A DNA stretch of 64,000 nt from Sinotaia quadrata (GCA_028829895.1 CM054182.1:19023001-19087000); one strand, 5' to 3'. Counted from the stretch's first letter, positions 11,805-23,401 are shown. Notes: generated from the letters alone by a model not told the origin. Made by a program: numbers and translations.

Positions 11805-11880
<76 letters not shown>
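11805..11880. repeat. (TG)n microsatellite, ~37 units
   Basis: An uninterrupted TG run, among the longest in the window. It is pure and therefore probably length-polymorphic. Confidence 0.97.
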
Positions 11881-11883
<3 letters not shown>

Positions 11884-12119
11884 CAATATAGTACCAAGTC
11901 TATTGCTATACACTCTTATTGATTTTCTATAACTTGATATCTTTCCACATCTTTCATATTTACTATTAATATACAGAATGCTCACTCAGTTCTCCTAGAG
12001 CGCTCCTAAAATAATCACTATCAATCAACATGGATAATGTATAGAACAATATTATGACGTCATGAGAAAAATAGAGAAAGACATGATTTTTCTTTATAAG
12101 AAAAGCGTGACCTGCACCA

Positions 12120-12700
12120 CTGCACTCCATCTGTCCTGCCTTCTCGCCTAAGGGGGGAGGATGGGGGTAGGTGAGTCAAAAACAGAGTATTATATACTCA
12201 TGGGCTCACTCACTCATCACGCAAGGTGGAAAAGGTAGCAGCGGTAGCCGCACGGCAACAGTTTTGCGTCACTTAGTTTAGGTGGATGCACATGAGCGAC
12301 TCAATTTGCACCTTGTTTCTTGTGAATGTCGGGCCGACGTATCCGGCTGATTCTCACTCCCGTAGGCTGTGACGTCTCATTCTCACGTCCCGTGGGTTGT
12401 GACCTTAAATGTTAATGAGACAAGACCCAGGACCGTGTTTGTCATTTATCAAGGCAAAGTCCATTGCGCGCGCACAGCTTCGGAGTGAAAGTGTCAGGGT
12501 GTTTGATAGGCGCCACCTATCACCTCACGCTTCGATCAACTTTTGTCGTGAAGATCTGGAGTCACGCTCATGGCGGCTATCCAGTGTCCCTTCTGGACAC
12601 CTTTGCTAATAGTAGACCGTTTTTCTTAGTCACAAGATTTGTCAGTGCTGCCTCCTGCAACCGCTGTCTATAGCAGCACAGTTACGCTATGGTAATCTCG
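12120..12700. promoter_or_regulatory. CpG-rich repeat-free island
   Basis: A compact block is richer in CpG than its surroundings (GTAGCCGCACGGCAAC, GTCGGGCCGACGTATCCGG, TTGCGCGCGCACAGC, GATAGGCGCCACCTATC). It contains two partly similar modules (CTCACTCCCGTAGGCTGTGA and CTCACGTCCCGTGGGTTGTGA). No coding frame is supported. It is a candidate regulatory element of the BMP-like gene's upstream region by position and composition only. Confidence 0.35.
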
Positions 12701-12741
12701 CGAAAAGTTGGAGGGTATTAGAAACAAGAAATGTCGAGCAG

Positions 12742-12885
12742 ACAATGACGCCACACTGGCACAGACAATGATGCCACACTGACACAATGATGCTACACTG
12801 ACACACACAATGACGGCACAGTGACACAGACAATGACCTCACACTGATACAGAAAATGATGCCACACTGACACAGAAAATGATGT
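12742..12885. repeat. ~20-23 bp minisatellite, ~7 copies
   Basis: The unit is built on CACACTGACACAGACAATGA with variable GC/CC spacers. The Cys/Val-rich minus-strand frame over it is an artefact. Confidence 0.88.
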
Positions 12886-13230
12886 AGGAAGGTAATATAA
12901 AGTTCACAATGTTTAATAAGACATAATGTCAAGGACAAATGTTAAAATGCCATACTCGTTGAAGGAACACAATAGAAAATACGAAATAAAATATCTTCCA
13001 ATGCATTTCACTAAAATGTTAACTAGATTAATAGTGTCTCGAGACTATGACACATAAAAGAACGAAATGAAAAACAGACCAAATCCAACTAGCCCAAGAA
13101 GTTCATTGGAAATAATCAAGCGGTGAACAAAATCATGCATACAAGGCAAATTCCCACCAAGATAATTAAATAAATCTAAAAATTAGTCGATAAATGATAT
13201 TGTACACGCAACAGTAATTTTAGTACGACA
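12886..13230. other. AT-rich unique sequence
   Basis: No gene or recognisable element is seen between two minisatellites. Confidence 0.4.
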
Positions 13231-13231
13231 T

Positions 13232-13525
13232 GCAGTGTTCAAAGGTCATTGATGTCTGGATACAAATGTTCAAAGGTCATTGATGTCTGGATACAAGTGT
13301 TCAACGGTCATTGATGTCTGGATACAAATGTTCAATGATCATTGATGTCTAAAGATACAAATGTTCAATAGTCATTGATGTCTAGATACAAATGTTCAAT
13401 GGTCATTGATGTCTGGATACAAATGTTCAAAGGTCATTGATATCTGGGTACAAATGTTCAAAGGTCATTGATGTCTGGATACAAATGTTCAAAGGTCATT
13501 GATATCTGAATACAAATGTTCGCTC
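13232..13525. repeat. 31-bp minisatellite, ~9 copies
   Basis: The unit contains ACAAATGTTCAAAGGTCATT and GATGTCTGGAT, with single-base variants (AATGGTC, AATGATC, GATATCTG). Confidence 0.95.
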
Positions 13526-13880
13526 TTAAACTTTGTTGATCCGTTATAATTATCTTAAACAATTAGTAATCTCTGTTAGTTACAAATATACAGCAAACCT
13601 GTGAATTAAAAATAAAAATTAACACACGAAGGTTGCATTCATATACAATCAAGCACTATTCCAATACTATCAGGAGTTCAGTACAAGAGCAGGATGTCAT
13701 GCGCTTCTTAAAAAAAATCTGTGGCTGCATTATTTTACTACTTCACATGTCCAGATGAAGCCTATTAGTAACCTAACTTATTCTTCTATTAGCTATTTGT
13801 ATTACATATAACAAATAGCGAATAAACTATGTAGTGACAGACGAGCATATCCTGCAAGAGGCAATGGACCTTCTTATATT
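13526..13880. other. AT-rich unique sequence
   Basis: No gene is recognised. An 11-bp word (AGCTATTTGTA) is followed by its partial inverse (ACAAATAGCGA), giving a short imperfect palindrome at about 13790-13820. Confidence 0.4.
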
Positions 13881-13882
13881 CA

Positions 13883-13990
13883 TGTGACTGATGACATTGA
13901 CCTTATCTCACTACATGAATGTTATCGTCACAGAGACTGATGACGTCTACGTTATCTCACTACATGAATGTTATCATCACTGATGATTGT
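13883..13990. repeat. 49-bp array, left part (interrupted)
   Basis: About two copies of a unit contain CTCACTACATGAATGTTATC and GACGTCTACGTTAT. The array breaks at about 13990 and resumes at 14355 with the same unit. The interruption is the block copied from 10.7-11.2 kb. Confidence 0.88.
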
Positions 13991-14356
13991 CTTAACTGAA
14001 GTAACGACCTATAGTTAAAGTGTTGACAGATTGTGATATTAATGATGACGTAACTGAAGTAACGACCTATAGTTAAAGTGTTGACAAATTGTGATATTAA
14101 TGATGACGTAACTGAAGTAACGACCTATAGTTAAAGTGTTGACAAATTGTGATATTAATGACGACGTAAATGAAGTAACGACCTATAGTTAAAGATATTA
14201 ATGCCGGAAAAAAACGACCTATAGTACAGTTTGCTAAGAATTGCGGCATTCAGTGAGTGCATACAGCTGAAGAATTGAACATTTTTTTCACCCACTTGTT
14301 TATGAGTGGCAACCCACAGACCAATAAATTAAATAAACTAGCAATAAATCCAATCT
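13991..14356. repeat. Copied block: 58-bp repeats plus flank
   Basis: Three to four copies of the 58-bp unit known from 10.66-11.06 kb are followed by the same downstream flank up to CCAATCT. Compared with the source there is a ~10-bp deletion (ATGCCGGAAAA against ATGCCAATGTAACTGGAAAA) and few substitutions, so the copy is relatively young. Confidence 0.92.
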
Positions 14357-14480
14357 CACTACATGAATGTTATCGTCACTGAGACTGATGACGTCTACGT
14401 TATCTCACTACATGGATGTTATCGTCACTGAGATTGATGACGTCTACGTTATCTCACTATATGAATGTTATTCTTCGTTC
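14352..14480. repeat. 49-bp array, right part
   Basis: About two and a half further copies of the unit seen at 13883-13990, with GAGACTGATGACGTCTACG in each. Its left edge fuses directly to the copied block with a short overlap (ATCT). Confidence 0.88.
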
Positions 14481-15150
14481 AGTGTTACCTTAGTGTAACT
14501 TGAACCTAAACCTCTCAGGAAGTTAATTCGCTACCTTGGAAAATTACAGGAGGTAGGCAGTGATATCTTTACATGTAGCACAGGAAACTCGGGTTGATCT
14601 ATCCTAAATGACAGTTTTGAATTTCTGTTTCTCAGTCAGAGAAATTACACCGACTTGACAAATGTTGCCACCAAAATCTCATGACATTCACTCACAGACA
14701 GAAAAATGGTATAAAACGTCCAACAAGAATTTGGATTAGCTGTTTCCGTGTTGCATGCTGGTCTGGCACTCTGGCTGTAATGATTGTGGACTGGACTGGG
14801 TCAAGCGTATATCCACAAATAGCTCTGTTTTGGATAAAACAGTCTGTCACACCGAAATCATTGAAGGCGGCTGATAATTTACAACTTAATCTAGGGATGA
14901 CAACCAATTTCCAGGAGTTGTCTTAAGACCATCATGTCTACTCACACTAAAAAAAGGTAAAATCGATGTTAATGAGTTCTGGATCAGGTGAGAAGAATGT
15001 GGTTAACAGGTAGTTACTTGACTGACCAAACTGTTTTTTTTTTTGGAAATGCGATGATTATTTAGGTGGTGCGTTTCTGGCCACCAGTCGGCTTAGGCAC
15101 TTCTGATCAAGCAGACAGGTCTACATGTTAACTACATCGGAAAGCTTAAA
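14481..15150. other. Unique sequence, nothing recognised
   Basis: An 81-codon plus frame (14681-14926) overlaps a 71-codon minus frame. Neither has a recognisable domain. Composition is slightly less AT-rich than average. Confidence 0.35.
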
Positions 15151-15152
15151 AG

Positions 15153-15153
<1 letters not shown>

Positions 15154-15217
<64 letters not shown>

Positions 15218-15245
15218 GCACGCACGCACGCACGCACGCACACAC
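15154..15245. repeat. (CT)n-(CA)n-(CGCA)n compound microsatellite
   Basis: Three simple repeats adjoin: about 15 CT units, about 14 CA units and about 8 CGCA-type units. Confidence 0.95.
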
Positions 15246-15421
15246 TCACGCGAGTTCACATGCAGACGTCTATAACTAATACGTTAGTATATTAAGCAAA
15301 TATACAAATTCAGATACAACTACACATGAGAAGAAATTATCTCAATGAATGTATCAAAAATACATACGGAGTGTGACGCCAACGTCATCTTGTTAATAGT
15401 TATGATTATTATTATTATTAT

Positions 15422-15685
15422 TAATGAGTGTTGAAATGAAATATTGATTGCGCGTACGTTTCAATCCTGAGGATGGTGAAATGAAATATTGATTGCGCGT
15501 ACGTTTCAATGTTGAGGATGGTGAAATGAAATATTGATTGCGGGTACGTTTCAATGTTGAGGATGGTGAAATGAAATATTGATTGCGCGTACGTTTCAAT
15601 GTTGAGGATGGTGAAATGAAATATTGATTGCGGGTACGTTTCAATGTTGAGTGCTGAAATCAAATTTATAGTGCCTGTACGTTTC
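15422..15685. repeat. 45-bp minisatellite, ~5.5 copies
   Basis: The unit contains GTGAAATGAAATATTGATTG, CGCGTACGTTTCAATGTTGA and GGATG; CGCG and CGGG variants alternate. The unit is a multiple of three, so both minus-strand frames stay open; this is not evidence of a protein. Confidence 0.95.
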
Positions 15686-15689
15686 AATG

Positions 15690-16200
15690 AACAGAGAGCT
15701 TAAACTTTCATCAGCATTATGTGAGTTGACCACAGGGAGTCGCCATGAATGTTCTTATTCACTTCAGTATCGATTGCGGTCATATCTGCTCGCCATAAAC
15801 CATTAACTACTATAGGGACGAAGGAATTCGCCTGTGATTAAGGCACGAAAACAGAAAAACATGGAGATTTATGGCCGTCTATGAGCGTCATGATAGTTTT
15901 TTTTTATTGCGCTCCAGACAAATTTGGCATGAAGGAAGGCGGATGGCTCTCTGAGACCCAGGCTGTAATCGAATTAATTACTGTGTAGCGCCGCTAAACA
16001 CGAGATGAATCCCAGCGCGAGAGCATCGAACATGCCATAAACTATGTCCTCCAGATTCATCGAGGTCTGGACGTGGTCTAGAAGCAGCCATTTTGAAAGC
16101 CGATTCCCATTACGATAAGCCCTTTTCGCAAAAAATCTTCATTTCTGCAACACTTCATGCAGTGAACATGGAAACGTTAATGTGCGTTGATCGAAATTTG
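15690..16200. promoter_or_regulatory. Repeat-free island with homeobox-like words
   Basis: This unique block (about 15.75-16.1 kb) is richer in CpG than its flanks. It contains CCATAAACCATTAACTAC, TTTATGGCCG, CGAATTAATTACTGTGTAGCGCC and CATGCCATAAACTATG, that is, ATAAA/TAATTA-type homeodomain-like cores, one repeated in inverse orientation. There is no coding frame. Regulatory function is an inference from its position upstream of the BMP-like gene. Confidence 0.35.
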
Positions 16201-16589
16201 TTGCTATTCCCCCCCACACACACACACCCATTACCCCTAGGACCAAAACATAGCGTTGTAAAACAGTAGCTAACCAAGCTATACAGAAGACTCCTTTGTG
16301 GAAAGAAAAAGACTGTCTGTGGATGGACTGATGACTATTGAAGTGATGGCACGTTTAACATGATATCTTTTTCTCTGCTTATTTACGGCTTCCCGAAAAT
16401 CTATCATACGCTTGGAACTTGTGAAAGAGGCCAGACTCCAGAGAAAGAGAAAAAGAAAGAGTTTATTTTAATGATGTTCTCAGAAAAGGACTCGATAGTC
16501 GGGGTAAAAATGAAGTGTCTGTCAAGGTCACAAAGTTGACGTACAGACGAGGAAAGGTAGAACATTACTTCATCACCGTTGATCATACA

Positions 16590-17115
16590 TTTCTTGGAGT
16601 AATGAGCACTCTCTGCTTGTAATGATGAACGCATCTTTCGTGTAATAATGAGCATACATTGATTGCAATAATGAGCACACTTTGCTCGTAATAACGAGCA
16701 CAAATCGCTTGTAATGATGAGCACTTAATAGTCTTAATAATGAGCAAATCTTGCTTGTAATAAAGAGCACACATTGCTTGTAATGATGAGCACACCTTAT
16801 TTGTAATAATGAGCACATATTGCTTGTAATAACGAGCACACCGTACTGATAACGATGAACACAGTTTGTAATAATGTGCACACATTAAGTGTAAAGGTGG
16901 GCACACGTAGCTTATAATAATGATCACACATTGCTTGTAATAATGTGCACAACGTACCGGTAATGATGTGCACACTTTATTTGTAATAATAATCACACAT
17001 TGCTTGTATTAATGTGCACACCTTACTTATAACAATGTGCACACATTGCTTGTAATAATGTGCACACCTTACAGGTAATTATGAACACAAATTACTTGTA
17101 ATAATGTTCTCACCT
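16590..17115. repeat. ~22-23 bp minisatellite, ~23 copies
   Basis: A degenerate unit, TTGCTTGTAATAATGAGCAC plus ACA, with GAGCAC changing to GTGCAC across the array (left half mostly GAGCAC, right half mostly GTGCAC). Three long minus-strand frames across it are artefacts. Confidence 0.95.
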
Positions 17116-18000
17116 GCGCGTAACAAGGACACCGCGCCTAAATATACCTAAGATATGTTTATCAGACAGGCCGCTCATATTCCGCGAATCAAGGATAATA
17201 AACCCGTTAACATTCAGACAAGGTAACACATCAATTTCTTAATATTATTAACTGTATTTTATTAAGAACATTGCCGTGTGATTTTGCATATTTATTTGTG
17301 ATTGAATTGAATTGTTGCTATTTTTCCTGATGTTTGGCCAGAGAATAGAGTGACCAAACTAGCATGTATTTGTAACCTAAATAATTAGTGAAATGTGTAA
17401 AAATATTGTGGAATGCTATCTTACCTTCTCTAAGGAGATGACTAAATTGACAATTGTAATATTGCAACAGGGTCATTAAATAAGACCCCTGCACGTGACA
17501 GTCACTCACCTCCGAATAGCACCCCGAGTTCCTCTTTAATTTCGTCGATGATGTAGGTTCCATGTTGTTTATGTATAACGGGCTGCCTCGTAAATAAAAT
17601 ATCACCTGTTCATTGGAGCTTGTTAATTGACAAGATGTGTCAGTTGTCTTGTGGTCAAGCTGTAGAGCTGTTTACTCTTGTCCTTATAAGGCGATCATGC
17701 CACCAATGGGCAGCATTAGAAGCTGCACGGTTCAGAAACGTCTGCTGTAACGATAGCCAATTCTTCCCTTTCGGTTTGACTGTTCTTTTGCCAGGGATGT
17801 TACCACGGGTTCACGCTTGGCTGCATTAATGATTGATCTGAGCTTGTAAACTGGCCATCTGTGTCACTTGCGAAGTGTGCTATCTGTAGAATTATCATCT
17901 CCTGCAGCTGGGATGTGATTTGGCCATCAGTCGTCTGTCTAAAAAGAGAACTTTCTCATTTTCCCCCTTGACGAACACACAAATCAGTCTTCTGATCAGA
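17116..18000. other. Unique sequence, possible conserved island
   Basis: No gene is recognised. The part from about 17610 to 17960 is repeat-free, less AT-rich, and contains GGCGATCATGCCACCAATGG and TTACCACGGGTTCACGC. It could be regulatory or unique non-coding DNA. Confidence 0.35.
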
Positions 18001-18001
18001 G

Positions 18002-18122
18002 ACCATTAAACGTGGCACGGCTCCTGGTATTGATGACTTTATATGTGAAATATTGAAAGGGCTGGAATCAAAAGCCATAAAATGCATTACCGAATACTTT
18101 AACCCTAATACTATAACCTAAT
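18002..18122 (+). pseudogene. LINE reverse-transcriptase fragment (relic)
   Basis: A 40-codon stretch reads T-I-K-R-G-T-A-P-G-I-D-D followed by ICEILKGLE and an ALTK-like tail. The K-x-G-x-A-P-G-x-D signature followed by an E-[IL]-[IL]-K helix is the conserved N-terminal block of non-LTR retrotransposon reverse transcriptases. Nothing on either side continues the domain, so only a short relic remains. Confidence 0.75.
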
Positions 18123-18476
18123 CCATCGCATATAATTACAGATATCTATTGTTTGTAAACGGTATACATCTATTGTAAATAATATATATATCATGAATTG
18201 ATGCAAATAACAATTTTCAATACACGCAAGCAAATGTTGGAAACATTACTATGTGTTCACAGTTTAGATGGAATTCTGTAGAGGAAAAATAGAAAAATAA
18301 ATATAAAAAAATAAAAAATAAAAAGACATAGGATTAGTGGCAAATCGTGTGCCATATGCAAGTGTGAGAAAAACATTACATTCGGTGGATCGCGGGGCAA
18401 TGCCTGCATTTCTAGGAAAAATTGATTTAAACTGGAGATTTCTACAAGCAGTATTTACATTATCAAAAGGTATTGT

Positions 18477-18480
<4 letters not shown>

Positions 18481-18558
<78 letters not shown>
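18481..18558. repeat. (TG)n microsatellite, ~38 units
   Basis: A pure TG run ending TATGTG. The 171-codon plus frame (18337-18852) depends on reading through it; I see no domain or splice signals in the flanks. Confidence 0.97.
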
Positions 18559-18563
<5 letters not shown>

Positions 18564-18882
18564 TGAACCAAAAATTAAATGTCAAGAGGGTAAAGGCAAC
18601 AGTTGTATTGTTTCGTTATTTCTAAAAGGTGAGGCAGGCAAGAGACGTAAAAATGTAAGCAAGAGTACATTTCTATTCTGGATTATTGGAAGTACTTATT
18701 TTGTTGTCTGCAGACAACAGTGGTACTTGCCTCTTTATTTACCAGGGGCCTGCAGTTTCGGTTATGCCAGGTGGGAAAAGATTGTAGTGCGTTTCATTTT
18801 AAAAATAAGTAACTTTGTAAAAAGTAATTTGTTCAGGAAAGTTTTTTTTTAAAGTATGAGAAATGGTTTTTAAATGTCATCT

Positions 18883-18942
18883 ACCTAGAAGTAGTTAGAA
18901 AACGTATTTACCTAGAAGTAGTTAGAAAACGTATTTACCTAG
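18883..18942. repeat. 27-bp unit, two tandem copies
   Basis: ACCTAGAAGTAGTTAGAAAA followed by CGTATTT occurs twice back to back, directly before the next array. Confidence 0.9.
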
Positions 18943-18964
18943 GAATTCCTTTAACGACAAGAAG

Positions 18965-19295
18965 CAGGTTTGGTACTGGTATAGACTGGGAATAGTGGTA
19001 CAGGTGTCGAATGAAAATAGCTTTGGTACAGAAATAGACTGGAAATAGTTTTGGTACAGGTGTAGGCTGGAAACAGCTTTGGTACTGGTAGAGACTGGAA
19101 ACAGTTTTGGTACTGGTGTAGACTGGAAACAGTTTTGGTACTGGTATAGACTGGAAACAGTTTTGGTACTGATGTAGACTGGAAACAGTTTTGGTACTGG
19201 TAGAGACTGGATAGAGACTGGAAACAGTTTTGGTACTGGTGTAGACTGGAAACAGTTTTGGTACTATTGTAGACTGGAAACAGTTTAAAACAAGA
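18965..19295. repeat. 28-bp minisatellite, ~12 copies
   Basis: The unit contains GGTACTGGTGTAGACTGG and AAACAGTTTT. Some copies carry GTATAG or GTAGAG, and one is expanded by a partial duplication near 19203-19215. The 133-codon minus frame is an artefact. Confidence 0.95.
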
Positions 19296-19329
19296 TGAAG
19301 ACTCTCTTGCTTCTTAAGGAAAAGTGGCA

Positions 19330-20220
19330 GCAGCACAGTCTAGTAAAATCGTTGACATTTGAAAGGAATGACCTCTGAAACATTTTTTAAATTTACGCAC
19401 AGGGAAGGCCCACCCTATCATATCCATCTGAAGTGCGGTAAGATGAATATTATGACATAAGTTTAAAAATACACATGTCTGAATGCAAACGATGTTTAAA
19501 TGTGCCCATCAAGACCTAGACAGGCTAATTTATTGCGAAACAACTCGTTATCCCCTTGATATTAAACCTACAGTGGGCTGGTTTCAATGCTGGTTATAAC
19601 TACTGCAATGTAAAAGTACATAATCTCGAAGCAGGTTTATATTAGATTTGTAGGTAGGAGTATTGCTGGGAAATATTAGTCTGCCAAGATATATTCCGTA
19701 GACTTGAATTTGATTATGTCTTGCCTAATCAAATTGCCAGAAGCATAATGTTTGTTTTAAGTGCAGTTAAGGCTGTCAGACGATTCGACGCAGTTTTGAC
19801 AACCCTCACTCACAAGTGAAAGGACTCATGAAATTTATAAAAAAATTTAAGCATTACTTTGAACCAGAAAAGTATTTATCAATCATGTTCATAGAAGAAG
19901 ATGTTTTAGGGATGCAATCTTAAAATAACACTTGTATTTCATTTACAAATGGCAGCATAAAATCTAAATTATAGGAAAAATTAAGCAACTCTGCCTTGTT
20001 AAACTGATACAGTAGAGGATGTATATAATTTTATTTTTTTAACGTAAGTATTAAAAAGACAATAAAGATACGTAAATATCAGATTACATTCAAGAGATTT
20101 ATTCTTTTAATTAATGTTCTGGTTGTAGCTAGGAAATTTGGTGCATTCCTATGTCATGCAAAAGCAAGATATCAATTTCTCTTCTTGATATGAGCTCATG
20201 GCATAATCAATAAAAATAAT
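19330..20220. other. AT-rich unique sequence
   Basis: No gene, array or element is recognised. Frames are short and broken. Confidence 0.4.
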
Positions 20221-20259
20221 CTGTCTGTCTGTCTCTCTCACTGTCTTTCCCGTTTCCTT

Positions 20260-20352
<93 letters not shown>

Positions 20353-20388
20353 TTGCACCTTCCTTCCTTCCTTCCTACCTACCTACAG
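20221..20388. repeat. (CTGT)n, (CA)n ~45 units, (TTCC)n, (TACC)n
   Basis: A compound microsatellite whose central CA tract (about 20263-20351) is the longest in the window. It is flanked by short CTGT and TTCC/TACC tetranucleotide runs. Confidence 0.97.
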
Positions 20389-21430
20389 TCAGTTAATAAG
20401 GAGTTTAATATAATAAGAAAAGCTTTATAACTGCTGCACACGCCCGAAATAGAGTAACATTTCTTGGACAAGTCATTCGGAATAGTTTTCGCTGTTGTGA
20501 CTAGTTGATTCCAGTCAGTCTTCCAATGAACAAGCCAATGACCGTGCTCTGCATTAAATTTTAGAAAATGTATTTTAAAATTGTTTAAATGTTTTATGGT
20601 GTAAAAAGCAGAGATTTAATAGCTCCAATATTAATTATGTCAGTTTCATGTTTTACATCTTTCACTTTAAACCGGTAAAGAAAGAAGTCATCTGTTTGGC
20701 GTCAAAATCTCAACTGATATTCACTCCATGCTGTACAAAACAACGAGCGTGCTTTAAATAATAATATTAATTATAATTTAAAAAAATTAATAAAGCACGT
20801 AATCCTGTACAAGCTTGGCGCTTTACAGTAATTACTCATTAACTGAGCAAGAAAATTATTTAAACGCACCATAAAACGTATGATAAAAAACAAAAGAATA
20901 CTCATTTACAATGACGGCATATATAAAAAATAACCGTATTTACAAAAGAGAAACAAAAATGTAATCAATTTACAAATGAACAGTTTGTGTAAGCGATGAA
21001 GAAATAGCACTACTCTTGCAGATAAAATGACGTATTGAAAGCCTTCTTAAATATATTAAAGGTCTCTGCGTCTTAGCTCAAAAGGCAGCACCCAAATCCA
21101 GGCAGATGGATCCTAATTAGATACCCGCACAATCCTACCCACCCCAGCCATACACATGATATATCTATGTTTGACTACATATTGCGACTTTTCCCTGTGA
21201 CTATTTTCTGATAACTTTATATTCTTTTGCTTTTTTCCTCTGACTTTTTTCTTGTGCAAAGTTTTTTTTTTCTTTGTTTAAGGTCTTGCGGAGTATATTC
21301 CTGGAGGACAGCTTCAGAACTCGTACATCTTCAAAAAGAAAAAAAAAAAAAAGGTCAATAATGTTTCGCTATAAGATGGCATGTTTAGTAAAGTACAGGT
21401 CGTAAATATATTTACACAGTAAACTATCAG
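20389..21430. other. AT-rich unique sequence
   Basis: No coding region is recognised. Poly-A/poly-T runs occur near 21265 and 21338-21352. Confidence 0.4.
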
Positions 21431-21439
21431 AGGATGACA

Positions 21440-21815
21440 TGTTTAGTATAGAATTTTGCGTTTTTTCACAATGGCCAATTGCTCTTCATAGGGCCCAATG
21501 GCTTGTCTAATTCTGTTTCCCATTTCCTCATTCGTGACATGATCTCTATATGAAATGCCAAGCAACCTTTGAAAGCATCTCATTTCAGTAGCTTGTATTC
21601 CCATGTCGAGATCCACTGTGAGGGTCCATGACTCACGGGCATATAAAAACACAGATACAACCATGGAGTGTATCAGTCTGATCTTTGAGCTGACTGAGAT
21701 GTTTCTGTCTTTCCAAATTGTCTTCAGCCTTGCCATTGCTGTTATTGTCATCGCAATCCTGGACAATATTTCAGATTTCGATCCGTCGTCTGTCACGATG
21801 GCTCCTAAGTACTAA
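21440..21815 (-). pseudogene. Non-LTR retrotransposon RT C-terminal fragment
   Basis: The minus strand encodes about 120 residues typical of the region after the RT active site in RTE/Jockey-like LINEs. There is a YLGA start (21800-21815), then SKIRLIHSMVVSVFLYA, SWTL-like residues, a Q-A-x-E-M-R-C-F-x-R-L-L-G-I-S-Y block and R-D-H-V-T-N-E-E. An in-frame stop precedes YLGA and no catalytic YADD box is present. It abuts the right-hand element at about 21815, so the LTR element may have landed in or next to an older LINE. Confidence 0.85.
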
Positions 21816-22125
21816 GTAAATTCAAGTTATTAGACAACAGAATTCTCTACAGCTTGTAAACTTTTGATCTCATCCCATTGGCTGGTCTCGTTCTCATAAA
21901 GCTTGACCATTGGGTAATCAGTCTACTCGTCCTGTTGGAACTAGTTTGGATTGCATCAGTAATTTCTAGCATATTCTAAACTCGAATTGTTTACTCCAAC
22001 TCTGACACTTGCAAAAATACCATCCGTAAGGAGTTCCCAAGATCGGGTCACTTCACCAATTAAAAAAATTATATAATAATTAAGTCTAGAAATAGGGATA
22101 GGCAAACTTATTCCGCAATATGCCA
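21816..22125 (-). repeat. LTR-like direct repeat (3' LTR of the gypsy relic)
   Basis: About 300 bp similar to 24648-24952 in the same orientation (shared blocks include GAATTCTCTACAGCTTGTAA, GCTGGTCTCGTTCT, TCGAATTGTTTACTCCAA and TAATTAAGTCTAGAAATAG). On the minus strand it begins TGGCA and is immediately preceded by a purine run AAAAGGAGGG (22126-22135), as expected of a polypurine tract before a 3' LTR. Confidence 0.75.
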
Positions 22126-22716
22126 CCCTCCTTTTGAGATGTTAACCATCCGATTAACATCTACTCTATCAGGAGTAAATTTCAAACATTACAGGTGAAG
22201 CTTCCACAGAACGAATAACTATTCACAAGACCAAAATTATTTGTCAGTTTTAAGACATGCGCATAAATATTCATAAGACCAAAAGAAATCTAAGTCGGTT
22301 TTAAGACATAAACATAATTAATTCAACATGTTTAGAAACAAGATAATATAATTGTACATGCATCAATAATCACTGAGCATTAAAATATCAAATATATAAG
22401 GTGGGACATGCCCCGTTATGTCTCCACACTTAAAGAGATATAAGGGCAATTAGTCACGAAAAATCACCATAATTTTTCTTGTTATAAGATAGAGACGTGA
22501 CCTGTTATGCCCATGCACTTAAGGAATACAAACGAAAATCAGATGCAAAAATCATCATCATTATTTCTTTTCTCCTTGTGATACGAAAATACAGCATACA
22601 CAATCATATTTTAGCATTATATAAATGAACTCTGGGTAAGATTATCCCTTTCTCCCTACCATAGAGAAGATAGAAAATATTTATGTAAAGACTTCCGCAG
22701 CATTTACTGTGACTTA

Positions 22717-22848
22717 TATACTGGATCCTTACATTTCCATTTCTACTGGATCCTTACATTTCCATTTCTACTGGATCCTTACATTTCCATTTCTACTGGA
22801 TCCTTACACTTCCATTTCTACTGGATCCTTACACTTCCATTTCTATAG
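22717..22848. repeat. 25-bp minisatellite, 5 copies, inside the gypsy relic
   Basis: TACTGGATCCTTACATTTCC plus ATTTC is repeated, with a C/T variant in the last two copies. It lies in the region where integrase coding would be expected. Confidence 0.93.
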
Positions 22849-22924
22849 TCGGCCCCTACATTGTCGATGTCTTTGATGACTTCCACGATATATCTATACT
22901 ATTGTAGTAGTAATGACCACCTAG

Positions 22925-23401
22925 TCAAATTCCCGTTTGTCTTTGTCGAGTAAGTAGATGAGAGGTTGATGATCTGTCTGAATAACAAATGCTTATAATA
23001 TAGGTAGGCATGGAATTTCTGGACTGCTCAGGCGATTCCGAGTCATTCTTTTTCTGAAGTAGAATATTTCTGTTCAGCCGAAAGGAAGCTACTGGATACA
23101 GAATATCACTGTGTTTCTGCATCAGTTCAGCACCTAGCCCTGCATTGCTAGCATCTGTTTTGAGTATGAATTCTTCATTAAAATCAGGCAAATGGAGGAC
23201 AGGAGTTCGTGACAGGCAGTCTTTCAAACTAACAAAGCTGGCTTCACACTCCTCGCTCCAAATCACTATATCAGGTTTGCCTTTCCTCGTCAAATCAATG
23301 AGTGGTTTGGCAATGGCACTGAACTTGCGAATGAATTTTTGATAGTAACCGTCCAACCTCCAAAAGAATTTAAAATTTGATTTAAAGACCGGTCTCTCCA
23401 T
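22925..23401 (-). pseudogene. Gypsy RT-RNase H fragment
   Basis: This is the longest intact piece of the retroelement (158 codons). It carries the RT thumb/connection (GYYQKFIRKFSAIAKPL, then a W-x-E-E-C-E-x-S-F-x-x-L-K block) and the RNase H beginning (ILKTDASNAGLGAEL). It lacks the later RNase H catalytic residues. Confidence 0.88.

Noticed and set aside
18337..18852. 171-codon open frame
   Set aside because: It depends on a 76-bp TG microsatellite in the middle (poly Cys-Val); flanks show no domain.
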